A stretch of DNA of 64,000 nucleotides from Kosakonia quasisacchari. Its GTDB lineage: Bacteria; Pseudomonadota; Gammaproteobacteria; Enterobacterales; Enterobacteriaceae. The first letter of the stretch is position 1, and each line of letters starts with the position of its first letter. Position numbers and translations under genes: made by a program. Shown here piece by piece: positions 17,609 to 27,068 of the stretch. Location of the stretch: positions 124,001-188,000 of the forward strand of contig NZ_SJOP01000003.1 of the NCBI RefSeq assembly GCF_004331415.1, written 5' to 3'. The notes beneath the pieces are model-generated. The model did not search any database, was not told the origin of the DNA, and saw nothing but the letters and a program-made list of their open reading frames with translations.

Positions 17609-17814
17609 GGCAAGCTCAATACTCTGTCAAAGCCGCGATGTGCTAATAACTACCAGGTCACACGCGGGTAAGTAAGACCCCGTTGCGTTATGCGCAACAA
17701 CTTTTTTGCTTCGAGTCTGTACGCTTAATCCCTCAAACGACCTCTTTACAGGCTGCGTCTGCTTATTCCGCTTCCACCGGAAAAGATGCGACGAATATAT
17801 CCATATTGTGCGGT

Positions 17815-18573
17815 CTAATCCAGCACAATCCGCATGCCATCATACCCTGCTTCAATTCCCGTCGGCAGCGGGTTTTTCATCATCCATTGATCAAAGACAT
17901 GACTGATATGCGTTAGGATAACTCTTGGGCAGCCAATCACCTCATTCAGGGCGATAACCGTGTTCAAATCGCAGTGATTTTTCGGCGTTTGCGCACGCGG
18001 TTCATAAGAACAATCTATCACCACGACTTGCGGATGATTATTGAGCAAAAATTTCAGCGTCTTGTCCGGCAACCCGCCGGTATCCGACAGCCACGCCACC
18101 CGGCTGTGCGCCGATTCGAACAAATAGCCAAAGGTGAGTTTCGAATGGTTCAGCGGCAGCGGTGTCACCTGTAAACCTTGCAAATCAAACACCACAAACG
18201 GTTCAACGGTATGGCTGAAATCGAGCAGGCCGGGGTGCTTAAACAGATCGTCGCAGCCTTGTTCATCCGGCGGGCCATAGACCGGGATTTTATCGCCCAC
18301 GCCCCAGCGCAATGGGAACAGCCCCTGCACATGATCCATGTGATAGTGGGTAAGCAGGAATTGCTGAATGTGACCGGCGGGGAAGTTATCCATCAGATCG
18401 GGAATACCGGCGTCGAGCAGCGTCACCGCGTCGTTAAATTTGACTACTGCGCTGCAGGGCCTGCGGCGATAGGCTTCGTTTTGACGGGCGCGGAGGCAGG
18501 CTTTGCAGTCGCAACCAAAAACTGGCACTAGCTGCGCACCGCCGGTGCCGGTGAGGGTAATTGTCAGGCTCAT
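17815..18573 (-). CDS. phnP: Phosphoribosyl 1,2-cyclic phosphodiesterase PhnP, 252 aa
   Basis: Metallo-beta-lactamase fold with metal motif THYHMDH and further ligands in LSDTGG and LTHISH. A structural zinc site is formed by the N-terminal Cys cluster ([13 protein letters not shown]). PhnP opens the 5-phosphoribosyl 1,2-cyclic phosphate made by C-P lyase to ribose 1,5-bisphosphate. Last gene of the phn operon, 60 bases after phnN; phnO, usual in E. coli between them, is absent. Confidence 0.96.
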   Translation of the reverse strand: MSLTITLTGTGGAQLVPVFGCDCKACLRARQNEAYRRRPCSAVVKFNDAVTLLDAGIPDLMDNFPAGHIQQFLLTHYHMDHVQGLFPLRWGVGDKIPVYGPPDEQGCDDLFKHPGLLDFSHTVEPFVVFDLQGLQVTPLPLNHSKLTFGYLFESAHSRVAWLSDTGGLPDKTLKFLLNNHPQVVVIDCSYEPRAQTPKNHCDLNTVIALNEVIGCPRVILTHISHVFDQWMMKNPLPTGIEAGYDGMRIVLD

Positions 18574-18633
18574 AGCGCCTCGCTTTCACGGTGGAGTCAA
18601 CGTAACCGGCGCAGCAACGCTACGCCGACATCA

Positions 18634-19182
18634 TTACGCGCTTTTCCCTTGTTGCGCACGAATCAGCATGACCAGTCCTTCTACTGACTGTAGCAAACTG
18701 CCGTCGTTATTCAGTGTCAGGCAGTTGCCAGGCTGGTAACGCGCCGCACGTTCCAGCCGCGCTTCAATCTCTGTGGCGCTCTCTCGCCCCCGTTTTTCCA
18801 GACGCTGGCGCAAAATGGCTGGCGAAACCTGCACGTAGACTGGCATCAGCGTGTCGCCATATTGCGTTTGTGCCTGTTGCAGATGCCCGCGCGAACCGTT
18901 TACCACCACATCAAACCCGGCCTGTAGCCAGAGATCAATCTCTGCGCCAATGCCGTAATAAAAGTCGTTGGCATGCCAGCTCAGCGTAAACAGATGCTGC
19001 TCGTCGCGAGTGAAAAACTCCTTCTCACTCAACGCGATATGGTTCTCACTCCCGGCGCTGGCCGGGCGGGTGATGTAGCGGTGCGCAACCAGTAATTGCG
19101 GGTGTTCCCGCTGGCGCAGCGCCGCCAGCAGCGAGTCTTTGCCCGCGCCGGACGGCCCCATTAACCAGATCAGTCTGCCCAT
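18634..19182 (-). CDS. phnN: Ribose 1,5-bisphosphokinase PhnN, 182 aa
   Basis: Guanylate-kinase-like fold with P-loop GPSGAGKDS near the start. It phosphorylates ribose 1,5-bisphosphate to PRPP, the last step that returns the C-P lyase sugar to metabolism. Start overlaps the phnM stop by one base (TGATG). Confidence 0.96.
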   Translation of the reverse strand: MGRLIWLMGPSGAGKDSLLAALRQREHPQLLVAHRYITRPASAGSENHIALSEKEFFTRDEQHLFTLSWHANDFYYGIGAEIDLWLQAGFDVVVNGSRGHLQQAQTQYGDTLMPVYVQVSPAILRQRLEKRGRESATEIEARLERAARYQPGNCLTLNNDGSLLQSVEGLVMLIRAQQGKSA

Positions 19183-20318
19183 CAGAACACCCTTTTCCCC
19201 TCGCGCCAGACGTGATCAATGCGTACGTGGTCGCCTTTGTGGTGCGCCAGCACCAGATCCGCCCGCTTCCCTTCGCCAATCACGCCGCGATCGTTAAGAT
19301 TCAGCGCCTGTGCCGGGTTTTTGGTCACCAGGTGAACCGCTTTCTCCAGGCTGAAATCATTCTCTTCATCGCTGGCCACGCGAAACACCGCATCCAGCAG
19401 GCTGGCGGGGTAGTAGTCGGACGATAAAATATCCAGCATGCCAAGTTGCGCCAGTTTGTGTGCCGCCACGTTGCCGGAATGGGAACCGCCGCGCACGATA
19501 TTGGGCGCGCCCATCAGCACACTTAATCCATGGTCACGCGAGGCTTCCGCCGCCGCGAAAGTGGTCGGAAATTCGGCAATCACGCTGCCTAACTGGTGCG
19601 ATTCGACAACGTGCTCGCGCGTGGCGTCATCATGGCTGGCAAGCGGCAGGTTGCGCGCGTTGCATATTGCGGCGATGGCTAGCCGGTTTGGCTGCGACCA
19701 CTGCGCGGCGAGCGCCAGTTGCTCCTGTTCAAAGTGATCCATCTGCTCATCGGTGAGGTGATATTTGCCCTGATAATATTCACGATACTTCTCATAGCTG
19801 GCGTACTGGCGCTGTCCCGGTGAGTGGTCCATCAGCGACACCAGCGCAACGGGCTCGCGGCCAACCAGTTTTTCAAACAGTGGCAGAGTCGTATGATGCG
19901 GCAGTTCACAGCGCAGGTGCAGGCGATGCTCCGCGCGGTTCAACCCGCGTTTTTGCGAATCCTCCACGGCATTGATCATCTTTTCCAGATTTTCCAGCCG
20001 GTCGCCGCCGTCGCGCACATCGCCAATGGCTACCGCATCCAGCACTGTCGTAATCCCGCTGGCGACCATCAGCGCGTCGTGGCTGCTCATCGCGGAATGG
20101 GCGGGCCAGTCCACTTTCGGGCGTGGGGTGAAAAACTTATCCAGGTTATCCGTATGCAGTTCAATAAGCCCCGGCATCAGCCAGCCGCCATCGCCATCAT
20201 GCGCACCGGGCTGGCGGCTTTGGGTTTCGGCAAAAGCACGAATCACGCCGTCACGAACTTCCAGCGAGCCGCTGATCACCTCGTCTTCGAGGATCAGTTT
20301 TACGTTGTTGATAATCAT
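19182..20318 (-). CDS. phnM: Alpha-D-ribose 1-methylphosphonate 5-triphosphate diphosphatase PhnM, 378 aa
   Basis: Amidohydrolase-superfamily enzyme with metal residues in LIELHTDN, the central LMDHSPGQ and ASHDD. It removes pyrophosphate from ribose 1-methylphosphonate 5-triphosphate before C-P bond cleavage. ATGA overlap with phnL. Length equals that of E. coli PhnM. Confidence 0.96.
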   Translation of the reverse strand: MIINNVKLILEDEVISGSLEVRDGVIRAFAETQSRQPGAHDGDGGWLMPGLIELHTDNLDKFFTPRPKVDWPAHSAMSSHDALMVASGITTVLDAVAIGDVRDGGDRLENLEKMINAVEDSQKRGLNRAEHRLHLRCELPHHTTLPLFEKLVGREPVALVSLMDHSPGQRQYASYEKYREYYQGKYHLTDEQMDHFEQEQLALAAQWSQPNRLAIAAICNARNLPLASHDDATREHVVESHQLGSVIAEFPTTFAAAEASRDHGLSVLMGAPNIVRGGSHSGNVAAHKLAQLGMLDILSSDYYPASLLDAVFRVASDEENDFSLEKAVHLVTKNPAQALNLNDRGVIGEGKRADLVLAHHKGDHVRIDHVWREGKRVF

Positions 20319-21001
20319 GCGGAGATCCCCATCGGGTAAAGGCGGTCGGCGACATGTTCCCGGACTGCGCCATCATGAAAGATGCCGACAATCGCTGCGC
20401 CGCGCGCTTTCGCCAGCGCGATCAGTTCAACGACGGCGGCGCTGTTTTTCTCATCCAGCGAAGCGGTAGGTTCATCGAGCAGCAAAATCGGGTAGTCGAC
20501 GATAAACCCGCGCGCAATATTGACGCGCTGCTGCTCACCGCCGGAAAAGGTCGCGGGAGCGAGGTGCCACAAGCGTTCCGGCACATTCAGCCGGGTGAGC
20601 AGTTCACCCGCTTTTTGCGCGCACTGTTCGCGGTCAATGCCCTGTTCCAGCAGTGGTTGCATTACCACATCCAGCGCGCTAACGCGGGGAATAACGCGTA
20701 AAAACTGGCTGACCCAGCCAATGGTGTGGCGGCGCACTTCCAGCACTTTACGCGCCGGAGCCTGTACCAAATCCACCCATTCGTCGCCGTGTTTGACATG
20801 AATATGCCCGGCATCGGGCAGGTAGTTGGCATATAGCGAGCGCAGCAGGGTCGATTTCCCACTCCCGGAATGACCGTGCAGCACGACGCATTCACCGGCC
20901 TCGACGCTGAGCGATGTCTCGCGCAGCACCGGCAGGCGCACACCGTTTTGATGATGCAGGACAAAGGTCTTGCTGACATTTTCCACACGCAAAACAGTCA
21001 T
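20315..21001 (-). CDS. phnL: C-P lyase ABC-type subunit PhnL, 228 aa
   Basis: ABC ATPase with Walker [10 protein letters not shown], signature TFSGGEQQR and Walker B ILLLDEPT. Works with PhnGHI in forming ribose 1-methylphosphonate triphosphate rather than in transport. Two ATGs are adjacent; the second (21001) lies 6 bases after AAGGAG and is chosen. 10-base gap from phnK. Confidence 0.95.
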   Translation of the reverse strand: MTVLRVENVSKTFVLHHQNGVRLPVLRETSLSVEAGECVVLHGHSGSGKSTLLRSLYANYLPDAGHIHVKHGDEWVDLVQAPARKVLEVRRHTIGWVSQFLRVIPRVSALDVVMQPLLEQGIDREQCAQKAGELLTRLNVPERLWHLAPATFSGGEQQRVNIARGFIVDYPILLLDEPTASLDEKNSAAVVELIALAKARGAAIVGIFHDGAVREHVADRLYPMGISA

Positions 21002-21011
21002 CATCCACTCC

Positions 21012-21770
21012 TTAATTTTGCAATACCGAGGAGACCAGCAATTGGGTGTAAGGGTGGTGCGGATCGTCGAGCACCCGATCGGTTAACCCACTTTCCACCA
21101 CCTGACCTTGTTTCATCACCAGCAAGCGGTTTGCCAGCAGCCGCGCGACGCCCAAATCATGGGTCACCATCACCACGGCAAGGTTCATCTCCACCACCAG
21201 GCCGCGCAGCAGGTCGAGCAAACGCGCCTGTACTGAAACATCCAGCCCGCCGGTGGGCTCATCCATAAATACCAGTTTCGGGCGAGTGACCAGGTTACGG
21301 GCGATTTGCAGGCGCTGCTGCATGCCGCCGGAAAAGGTGGTCGGCAGGTCGTCAATGCGCGAGGGTGGGATCTCAACATCGCTGAGCCACTGCTCGGCAC
21401 GGCCACGGATATCGCCGTAATGTCGCGCCCCGGTTGCCATCAAACGTTCGCCGATATTGCCACCGGCGGAAACCTGGCGGCGCAGGCCATCCAGCGGATG
21501 CTGATGTACCACGCCCCACTCGGTGCGCAGCAAGCGGCGGCGTTCGGCTTCGCTCATCGCATAGAGATCGCGCGCCTGGTAAGTGATGGTGCCGTGCTGG
21601 GGCACCAGGCGCGCCGAAATGGCATTCAGCAGCGTGGTTTTACCAGAGCCAGACTCACCGACAATGCCCAGCACTTCGCCCGGCCACAAATCGAAAGAGA
21701 CATCCTGAAAGCCCTTGCCTGGCGCATAAAGATGGGAAAGGTGATTCACCGAAAGCAGCGGTTGGGTCAT
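21012..21770 (-). CDS. phnK: C-P lyase ABC-type subunit PhnK, 252 aa
   Basis: ABC ATPase related to dipeptide-type ATPases: Walker [10 protein letters not shown], signature TFSGGMQQR, Walker [12 protein letters not shown]. Associates with the PhnGHIJ core complex. Start overlaps the phnJ stop (ATGA). Confidence 0.95.
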   Translation of the reverse strand: MTQPLLSVNHLSHLYAPGKGFQDVSFDLWPGEVLGIVGESGSGKTTLLNAISARLVPQHGTITYQARDLYAMSEAERRRLLRTEWGVVHQHPLDGLRRQVSAGGNIGERLMATGARHYGDIRGRAEQWLSDVEIPPSRIDDLPTTFSGGMQQRLQIARNLVTRPKLVFMDEPTGGLDVSVQARLLDLLRGLVVEMNLAVVMVTHDLGVARLLANRLLVMKQGQVVESGLTDRVLDDPHHPYTQLLVSSVLQN

Positions 21771-22615
21771 TTGCGTAAAGCCTCACTCTGTTGGCGGCAA
21801 TAATCGGTGTCGGAGCAGACGAACATGCGCGTGCCGGTATCATCCAGCACCACTTCATCGAGATAGCTGTGGGTTGAACCGCAAATGGCGCACGGCTGAT
21901 CCCACTTTTGCGGCGCGAAGGGGTAATCCTCAAAATCGAGGCTCACCACCTGCGTGTAGGGCGGCACGGCGTAAATACGCTTTTCACGCCCGGCACCAAA
22001 CAGTTGCAGGGCGGGCATCATGTGCATTTTCGGGTTATCGAACGCCGGGATTGGCGACGGGTCCATCACGTAGCGCTCGTTTACTTTTACCGGCCATGCA
22101 TAGCGGGTGGTGAAGTTGCCAAAACGCGCAATGTCCTCGTACAGCTTCACCTGCATCACGCCGTACTCTTCCAGCGCGTGCATGGTGCGGGTTTCTGTCT
22201 CGCGCGGCTCGATAAAGCGTAGTGGCTCCGGGATCGGCACCTGGTAAATCAAAATCTGGTCTTCTTTGAGCGGCATTTCGGGAATGCGGTGGCGTGTTTG
22301 AATCAGCGTGGCTTCAGCGGTGCGCTCGGTGGTTTCCACGCCAGTAACGCGGGTAAAGAACTGGCGGATTGAGACAGCGTTAGTGGTATCGTCCGCGCCC
22401 TGGTCGATCACTTTCAGCACGTCATCTTCGCCAATCACGCTGGCGGTGAGCTGAATGCCGCCGGTGCCCCAGCCATAGGGCATCGGCATTTCGCGCCCGC
22501 CAAACGGCACCTGGTAACCGGGGATCGCCACCGCTTTGAGCAGCGCGCGGCGGATCATGCGTTTGGTTTGCTCATCAAGAAAAGCAAAGTTGTAACCGGT
22601 TAGCGCGTTAGCCAC
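21767..22615 (-). CDS. phnJ: C-P lyase radical-SAM subunit PhnJ, 282 aa
   Basis: Cleaves the carbon-phosphorus bond of ribose 1-methylphosphonate 5-phosphate, releasing methane or another alkane. The non-canonical iron-sulfur cysteines are all present near the C terminus (CAICGSTHSY, then VCSDTDYC), and the glycine-rich YGWGTGGIQL segment is intact. I start at GTG 22615, preceded by CAGGAGAAAC, giving VANALTGYNF... aligned to E. coli MANLSGYNF; this overlaps the phnI stop by 8 bases. Confidence 0.96.
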   Translation of the reverse strand: MANALTGYNFAFLDEQTKRMIRRALLKAVAIPGYQVPFGGREMPMPYGWGTGGIQLTASVIGEDDVLKVIDQGADDTTNAVSIRQFFTRVTGVETTERTAEATLIQTRHRIPEMPLKEDQILIYQVPIPEPLRFIEPRETETRTMHALEEYGVMQVKLYEDIARFGNFTTRYAWPVKVNERYVMDPSPIPAFDNPKMHMMPALQLFGAGREKRIYAVPPYTQVVSLDFEDYPFAPQKWDQPCAICGSTHSYLDEVVLDDTGTRMFVCSDTDYCRQQSEALRK

Positions 22616-23672
22616 GGCGTTTCTCCTGTTGCAGTTGTCTGAGCAAATCCAGTTCCGCCTGGAAATCAACGTAGTGGGGGAGTTTCAGGTGCGAGACAAA
22701 GCCCGCCGCTTCAACGTTATCCGCGTGCGCCAGCACAAACTCTTCGTCCTGCGCCGGGCTTTTAATCGGCTCGCCGTAGTCAGCGGCTTGCAGGGCACGG
22801 TCCACCAGCGCCATCGCCATCGCTTTGCGCTCGCTCATGCCGAACACCAGCCCGTAGCCGCGGGTAAAGTGGGGTGGTTCATCCTGCGGTGCGATAAAGC
22901 CATTGACCATTTCGCATTCGGTTATCAGCAGTTCGCCGACGTTTACCGCAAAACCCAGCTCTTCTGGCACAATTTCCACATCGATGTAGCCACTGCGGAT
23001 CTCGCCGGCGAACGGGTGGTTGCGACCGTAGCCGCGCTGGGTAGAGTAAGCGAGCGCCAACAAGTAACCCTCGTCGCCGCGCGCCAGTTGTTGCAAACGC
23101 GAAGAGCGCGAACAGGGGTAAACCGGCGGCTGGCGGGTAATGTCGCCCGGCACGGTGCCGTTGTCCTGTTCGGCTTTTGCCAGCCCTTCATTAACCAGCA
23201 AACTGAACACGTGCGGGGCGGCGTCCTGCTGCTCTTCGCGCGTGGTGAGCGTCGGCGTTTCACCTTCGGCGAGCAGGGTAAAATCAAGCAGGCGGTGGGT
23301 GTAATCGTAAGTGGGGCCAAGCAATTGGCCGCCGGGAATATCTTTGTAAACCGCCGAGATGCGGCGTTCTAAACGCATTTTCGCGCTGTCGATGGGTTCG
23401 CTCACGGCCAGGCGCGGCAGCGTGGTGCGGTAAGCACGCAGCAGAAAGATGGCTTCGACGTTATCGCCGCTCGCCTGTTTTAACGCCAGCGCTGCCAGTT
23501 CCCGATCGGCAATGCCTCCTTCGGTCATTACACGATCGACCGCCAGGTGTAACTGGTCGGCGATTTGCGCAGCACTCAGCTCCGCAAGCTCCGCGTCGCC
23601 ACGGCGTTTATGCTCCTGCAGCGCGTGGGCAGCGGCGATGGCTTTTTCGCCCCCCTTGACAGCAACGTACAT
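22608..23672 (-). CDS. phnI: C-P lyase core subunit PhnI, 354 aa
   Basis: Component of the PhnGHIJ complex that couples methylphosphonate to ribose from ATP, releasing adenine; PhnI alone acts as a nucleosidase. [12 protein letters not shown] at the start and the long conserved body match the family over its full length. One-base overlap with the phnH stop. Confidence 0.96.
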   Translation of the reverse strand: MYVAVKGGEKAIAAAHALQEHKRRGDAELAELSAAQIADQLHLAVDRVMTEGGIADRELAALALKQASGDNVEAIFLLRAYRTTLPRLAVSEPIDSAKMRLERRISAVYKDIPGGQLLGPTYDYTHRLLDFTLLAEGETPTLTTREEQQDAAPHVFSLLVNEGLAKAEQDNGTVPGDITRQPPVYPCSRSSRLQQLARGDEGYLLALAYSTQRGYGRNHPFAGEIRSGYIDVEIVPEELGFAVNVGELLITECEMVNGFIAPQDEPPHFTRGYGLVFGMSERKAMAMALVDRALQAADYGEPIKSPAQDEEFVLAHADNVEAAGFVSHLKLPHYVDFQAELDLLRQLQQEKRRG

Positions 23673-24256
23673 CAGTACACCTCCACCAGCGTGGTTCTGG
23701 GTATTGCCAGCGCGCGTTCGCCGCAGGTCAGGATCACGTCGATGCCTGTCGGGAACGAATGCGGGCGGTCGGTAAACTCATCGGTAATGCACTCCGGCAA
23801 CTGCGGGGCAATCATGCGTTCTTCCAGAATGCCCGGCCCGGTCAGGCGCAGCATGCGCCCGCCGCTCAGCGCCGGTAGCTGTAAAATCAGGGTCGCGCTG
23901 CTTTCCGGGCTGATATCCGTGCCGCTCGGCAGCACGCTCAGTTGCTCGGCGCTCAGGGTGCTGTCGGCAATGGCGAACAGCGACTGTTGCGGTTGATCGA
24001 CCAGCGGCGCATTGGTATGAAAGCGCAGGTTCTGGCGCACGATGTCGTTATCCACGGCGGCGGAAAGCCAAATTGGCGTGTCGTTATCGGCAAGCGTCAG
24101 CAATACGCTGGTGGTGGCCGGGTTGAGCGGCGGCCAGCCATGTTTTAACTGCGGCAGCGAGACAATCACGCCCGGCTCGCTCATGGCTTTTAACAGACGG
24201 CGAAAACAGTGTTGGGCATCGTGAACCGCCGAAGCGAAAGCGGGTTGTAAGGTCAT
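23672..24256 (-). CDS. phnH: C-P lyase core subunit PhnH, 194 aa
   Basis: PLP-transferase-like fold without cofactor, a structural partner in the PhnGHIJ core complex. Start [19 protein letters not shown] fits the family. Overlaps phnG by ATGA and phnI by one base. Confidence 0.95.
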   Translation of the reverse strand: MTLQPAFASAVHDAQHCFRRLLKAMSEPGVIVSLPQLKHGWPPLNPATTSVLLTLADNDTPIWLSAAVDNDIVRQNLRFHTNAPLVDQPQQSLFAIADSTLSAEQLSVLPSGTDISPESSATLILQLPALSGGRMLRLTGPGILEERMIAPQLPECITDEFTDRPHSFPTGIDVILTCGERALAIPRTTLVEVY

Positions 24257-24705
24257 GCGTTATCTCCGCGAACCAGCGTAAAGAAGTCGACCCGGCTGGC
24301 GTTGACTTCGGCCTGGCGCGCAGTGAGGCGCGCGGCGCGGTCCGCTTCCAGCGGGGTAATAAGGGTTTCCATTAACGTCTGGAAATAGGAAGGATCCTGC
24401 AACAGCGCATCACAGACGGCGCAGCGTTCGGCGTGGCCTTTATCGCGCCCGAGCACCCAGCTAAAACCGAGCGTGCCGCACTCCAGGCGAACAACTGCCC
24501 GCGTTAACGTGGCGTCGCCGGGAAAGAAACGTTCACCGGTCGCGCCCATGCGTGCCTGGATCTGTACCAGGCCTGTCTGTGGGGCGCGCACCTGTTCATA
24601 TTCCGGGGCGAGCCCGAGTGTGCGCATTCGGCCGCGCAGCATCTCCGGCGTGGAGTGCGCGAGTGCGGCCATCCAGCGCTGTCGGGTTGGCGTATCAAAA
24701 TGCAT
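24253..24705 (-). CDS. phnG: C-P lyase core subunit PhnG, 150 aa
   Basis: Small core-complex subunit; the family motif near [10 protein letters not shown] and [14 protein letters not shown] is seen. Starts directly at the phnF stop codon and overlaps phnH by 4 bases. Confidence 0.95.
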   Translation of the reverse strand: MHFDTPTRQRWMAALAHSTPEMLRGRMRTLGLAPEYEQVRAPQTGLVQIQARMGATGERFFPGDATLTRAVVRLECGTLGFSWVLGRDKGHAERCAVCDALLQDPSYFQTLMETLITPLEADRAARLTARQAEVNASRVDFFTLVRGDNA

Positions 24706-25437
24706 TCAGTGCTCCATGGTGAATTCAATCATGTCGGCGCGCGTCAGGCTGACGGAGTATTCCGTGGCGTTGACCTCGCCTTCACGATGGTTGAGGGTGC
24801 GCACGCAGAGCAGCGGCGCCATATTGGGGATCTCCAGCCAGCGGCTCTCTTTAACTTGTGCGCGACGGGCGCTGATGCGCGTCTGGGTGCGTTTCAGGCT
24901 GACCCCGGCCTGTTCACGTAAAAAGTCATGCAACGAACCGCTGTCAAACTGTTGCAGCAGCGACCATAACTGCAGATCGGAGAAATAGTGATCGATAAGG
25001 CACAGCGCGACGCCATTCACCCGGCGGCGAGTGCGCAGATGGATAACGTTGTCGCCCTCCTGAATACCTAACGCATCGGCGACGTGTTGAGACGCTGGGC
25101 GTAGCACCGCCAGCAGACGTTCGCTGGTGGGATGGCTGCCCTGATCGAGTAGGTTTTGGCTAAAGCGCGCCTGTGCATTGAGGGGGTAATCGAACGGGCG
25201 CATCAGCACCATCACGCCAACACCCTGGCGGCGCTGTACCCAGCCTTTTTCCACCAGTTGATCAATCGCGCGGCGTAATGTGTGGCGGTTAACCTCGAAA
25301 CGCGTCGCCAGTTGCTGTTCGGCGGGTAGCCAGTCGCCGCAGCGATAGCTACTGCGCAGCTCCTGCTCTAACCTTGCGGCGATTTCCTGATAGCGCGTGG
25401 GGTAACTGGTCGGATGTCTGGACAAGTGCATGCTCAT
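24706..25437 (-). CDS. phnF: GntR/HutC-family regulator of the phn operon PhnF, 243 aa
   Basis: N-terminal GntR winged helix (residues about 15-80, RYQEIAARLEQEL ... HTLRRAIDQLVEKGWVQRR) and a C-terminal UTRA ligand domain ending SVSLTRADMIEFTMEH, as in E. coli. First gene of this operon because phnCDE are absent upstream. I use ATG 25437, 5 bases after GGAG; the E. coli-equivalent ATG is two codons later. A perfect palindrome lies 45-59 bases upstream and is a likely site for autoregulation. Confidence 0.95.
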   Translation of the reverse strand: MSMHLSRHPTSYPTRYQEIAARLEQELRSSYRCGDWLPAEQQLATRFEVNRHTLRRAIDQLVEKGWVQRRQGVGVMVLMRPFDYPLNAQARFSQNLLDQGSHPTSERLLAVLRPASQHVADALGIQEGDNVIHLRTRRRVNGVALCLIDHYFSDLQLWSLLQQFDSGSLHDFLREQAGVSLKRTQTRISARRAQVKESRWLEIPNMAPLLCVRTLNHREGEVNATEYSVSLTRADMIEFTMEH

Positions 25438-25481
25438 TGTAGCTCCGCGGGCCAGGTAAAAAGTGGTCTTATCGTGAAGCG

Positions 25482-25496
25482 CAAATGTTGCATTTG
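25482..25496. promoter_or_regulatory. Perfect palindrome, candidate PhnF operator or phn promoter element
   Basis: CAAATG-TTG-CATTTG, 45 bases before phnF. A clear Pho box with two CTGTCAT repeats was not found by eye in this interval. Confidence 0.4.
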
Positions 25497-25555
25497 GGTT
25501 ATACGATGATTGCGCGAGGATGAATCTTGGCGAATAAGAAAAACCGCAGGAAATA

Positions 25556-25580
25556 AAGAAGGAGCCATTGGCTCCTTCTT
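25556..25580. terminator. Hairpin terminator after yjdN
   Basis: An 11-bp perfect stem (AAGAAGGAGCC / GGCTCCTTCTT) with a 3-base loop, 10 bases beyond the yjdN stop. The A/T-rich ends of the stem allow function in either direction and insulate the phn operon. Confidence 0.75.
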
Positions 25581-25590
25581 AAAGAGGGGA

Positions 25591-26037
25591 TCAAGCGTTG
25601 GGTGGCGCTTTGGCGACATTCACCATCCAGGGAATACCGAATTTATCGGTCACCATGCCAAAGCCGTGCGCCCAAAACGTCTCCTGCCACGGCATAGTGA
25701 TATGCCCGTCAGCGGCAAGCGCATCAAACCAGGCTTTGCCCTGCGCGAGATCCTGAGTGGCGAGGCTTAAGGTAAAACCGCTGTAATCCCCGCTGTTTTG
25801 CCGGCCATCGCTCATCATTATTTCGCTACCGGCAATGCGTAAATTCGCATGGGCAATATCATTATCGGCAAAAGCCTGGCCCGCAGCGCAACCTTCATCG
25901 TTATTGCTCTCTTGCGGGGACTTAGGCATTTCGCCAAATGTTATCTTATAGGTTAATTCGGCATGGAGTGCCTGTTGGTAAAACTCGATGGCCTGTTCGC
26001 ACTGACCAGAAAAAGAGATGTAGGGATTGAGCGGCAT
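25591..26037 (-). CDS. yjdN: VOC/glyoxalase-fold protein YjdN (PhnB-like), 148 aa
   Basis: Start MPLNPYISFSGQCEQAIEFYQ and later SEIMMSDG and WQETFWAHGFGMVTDKFG match E. coli YjdN over the full length. Despite the old name phnB it is not part of C-P lyase; its reaction is unknown. The ATG at 26037, 8 bases after GAGG, is preferred to the in-frame ATG two codons earlier. Separate transcript from phn, ended by the hairpin at 25556-25580. Confidence 0.92.
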   Translation of the reverse strand: MPLNPYISFSGQCEQAIEFYQQALHAELTYKITFGEMPKSPQESNNDEGCAAGQAFADNDIAHANLRIAGSEIMMSDGRQNSGDYSGFTLSLATQDLAQGKAWFDALAADGHITMPWQETFWAHGFGMVTDKFGIPWMVNVAKAPPNA

Positions 26038-26130
26038 AATCATTACCTCGGGTAACGAAATCTGCCATTAAGTGTAGGCGTTGCGGGAAAAAGTAAACCA
26101 GGCGGGAAGCAAAAACTTCCCGCCAAAACA

Positions 26131-26466
26131 TCAATTCTTTTTAACAAATTCAGATTTGAGTTTCATTGGGCCAAAGCCGTCGATTTTACAATCAATATTA
26201 TGATCGCCTTCGACCAGACGAATATTTTTTACCTTGGTGCCGATCTTCAACATTGAAGAACTGCCTTTTACTTTCAAGTCTTTAATTACGGTAACGCTAT
26301 CACCGTCGGCTAAAAGATTACCGTTAGCATCTTTGACGATTAATTCATCTGCATCGTGAGCAGGTTCCGCATCGTTCCACTCGTGAGCGCATTCCGGGCA
26401 AATGAACATGCCATTATCTTCATAGGTGTATTCGGAATTACATTTTGGGCAGTGGGGAAGTTGCAT
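26131..26466 (-). CDS. yjdM: Zinc-ribbon protein YjdM (PhnA-like), 111 aa
   Basis: N-terminal zinc ribbon with C-P-K-C and C-P-E-C pairs (residues about 7-27), followed by a small beta-barrel domain ([16 protein letters not shown]). Historically called phnA but lacks phosphonoacetate hydrolase activity in E. coli; cellular role unknown. GAGGAA precedes the ATG. Confidence 0.93.
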   Translation of the reverse strand: MQLPHCPKCNSEYTYEDNGMFICPECAHEWNDAEPAHDADELIVKDANGNLLADGDSVTVIKDLKVKGSSSMLKIGTKVKNIRLVEGDHNIDCKIDGFGPMKLKSEFVKKN

Positions 26467-27068
26467 AGAGAGTTCCTCGAAAGTACATACAGAGCGGGGG
26501 TAAACCGCACAAAAGGCTCAGCGCCAGAAAGGCTGCGATTATACAGCAAAACCGTACAATTGCCGTTGTTATTATTTTTTCAGAAAAAACATAAAAAGAT
26601 GAAAGTAGTGACATAACCTGTCATTCGGTTAAGCGATGCTTATCCCTGAAACATGATGAGTAAATGCTTATGCCAGTTATTTAGATTATTTTCTGGTGGA
26701 AATTGCCAGCATTTACTAATTCAGATAAGGTGGCGTGTAGTATCTGGTGTTATTCGAACCCAAACTGTCATGCCTGCTACGCTGCCAGCAATGGCGGTAA
26801 TTACCTCTCAAATTGGGTGGGTAAATAAATGATGATATATTCTGGTTGTTCCTGAAAATGAGCTAAGCTGAAACTCTCTGGTTTTTATCACCGGAGTTGC
26901 GACGCTGTCATTTTTTGAGAAAAAAAATATATATTTTCCTGAGTATCATCAGGTATTTATCTTTTCGAAGATATTTTCCACACGTAATTATAAAAGCCGA
27001 AACTTCACTAATAAAACATTCCGGCTAAATAAAAGTAAGAAAATTTGCGTTAAGGAAAGACTTTTGAC
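26467..27068. other. 602-base AT-rich intergenic region between yjdM and crfC
   Basis: Divergent promoters for yjdM and crfC should lie here. I see a 7-bp hairpin with one wobble at about 26876-26896 and several A/T tracts, but no supportable gene. I did not find a good sigma-28 box, although flagellar control of crfC is remembered from E. coli. Confidence 0.5.

Noticed and set aside
17682..17707. GTTGCG-TTATG-CGCAAC hairpin with a T-run on the plus strand
   Set aside because: No plus-strand transcript is expected here and three bases separate stem and T-run; kept only as a weak possibility.
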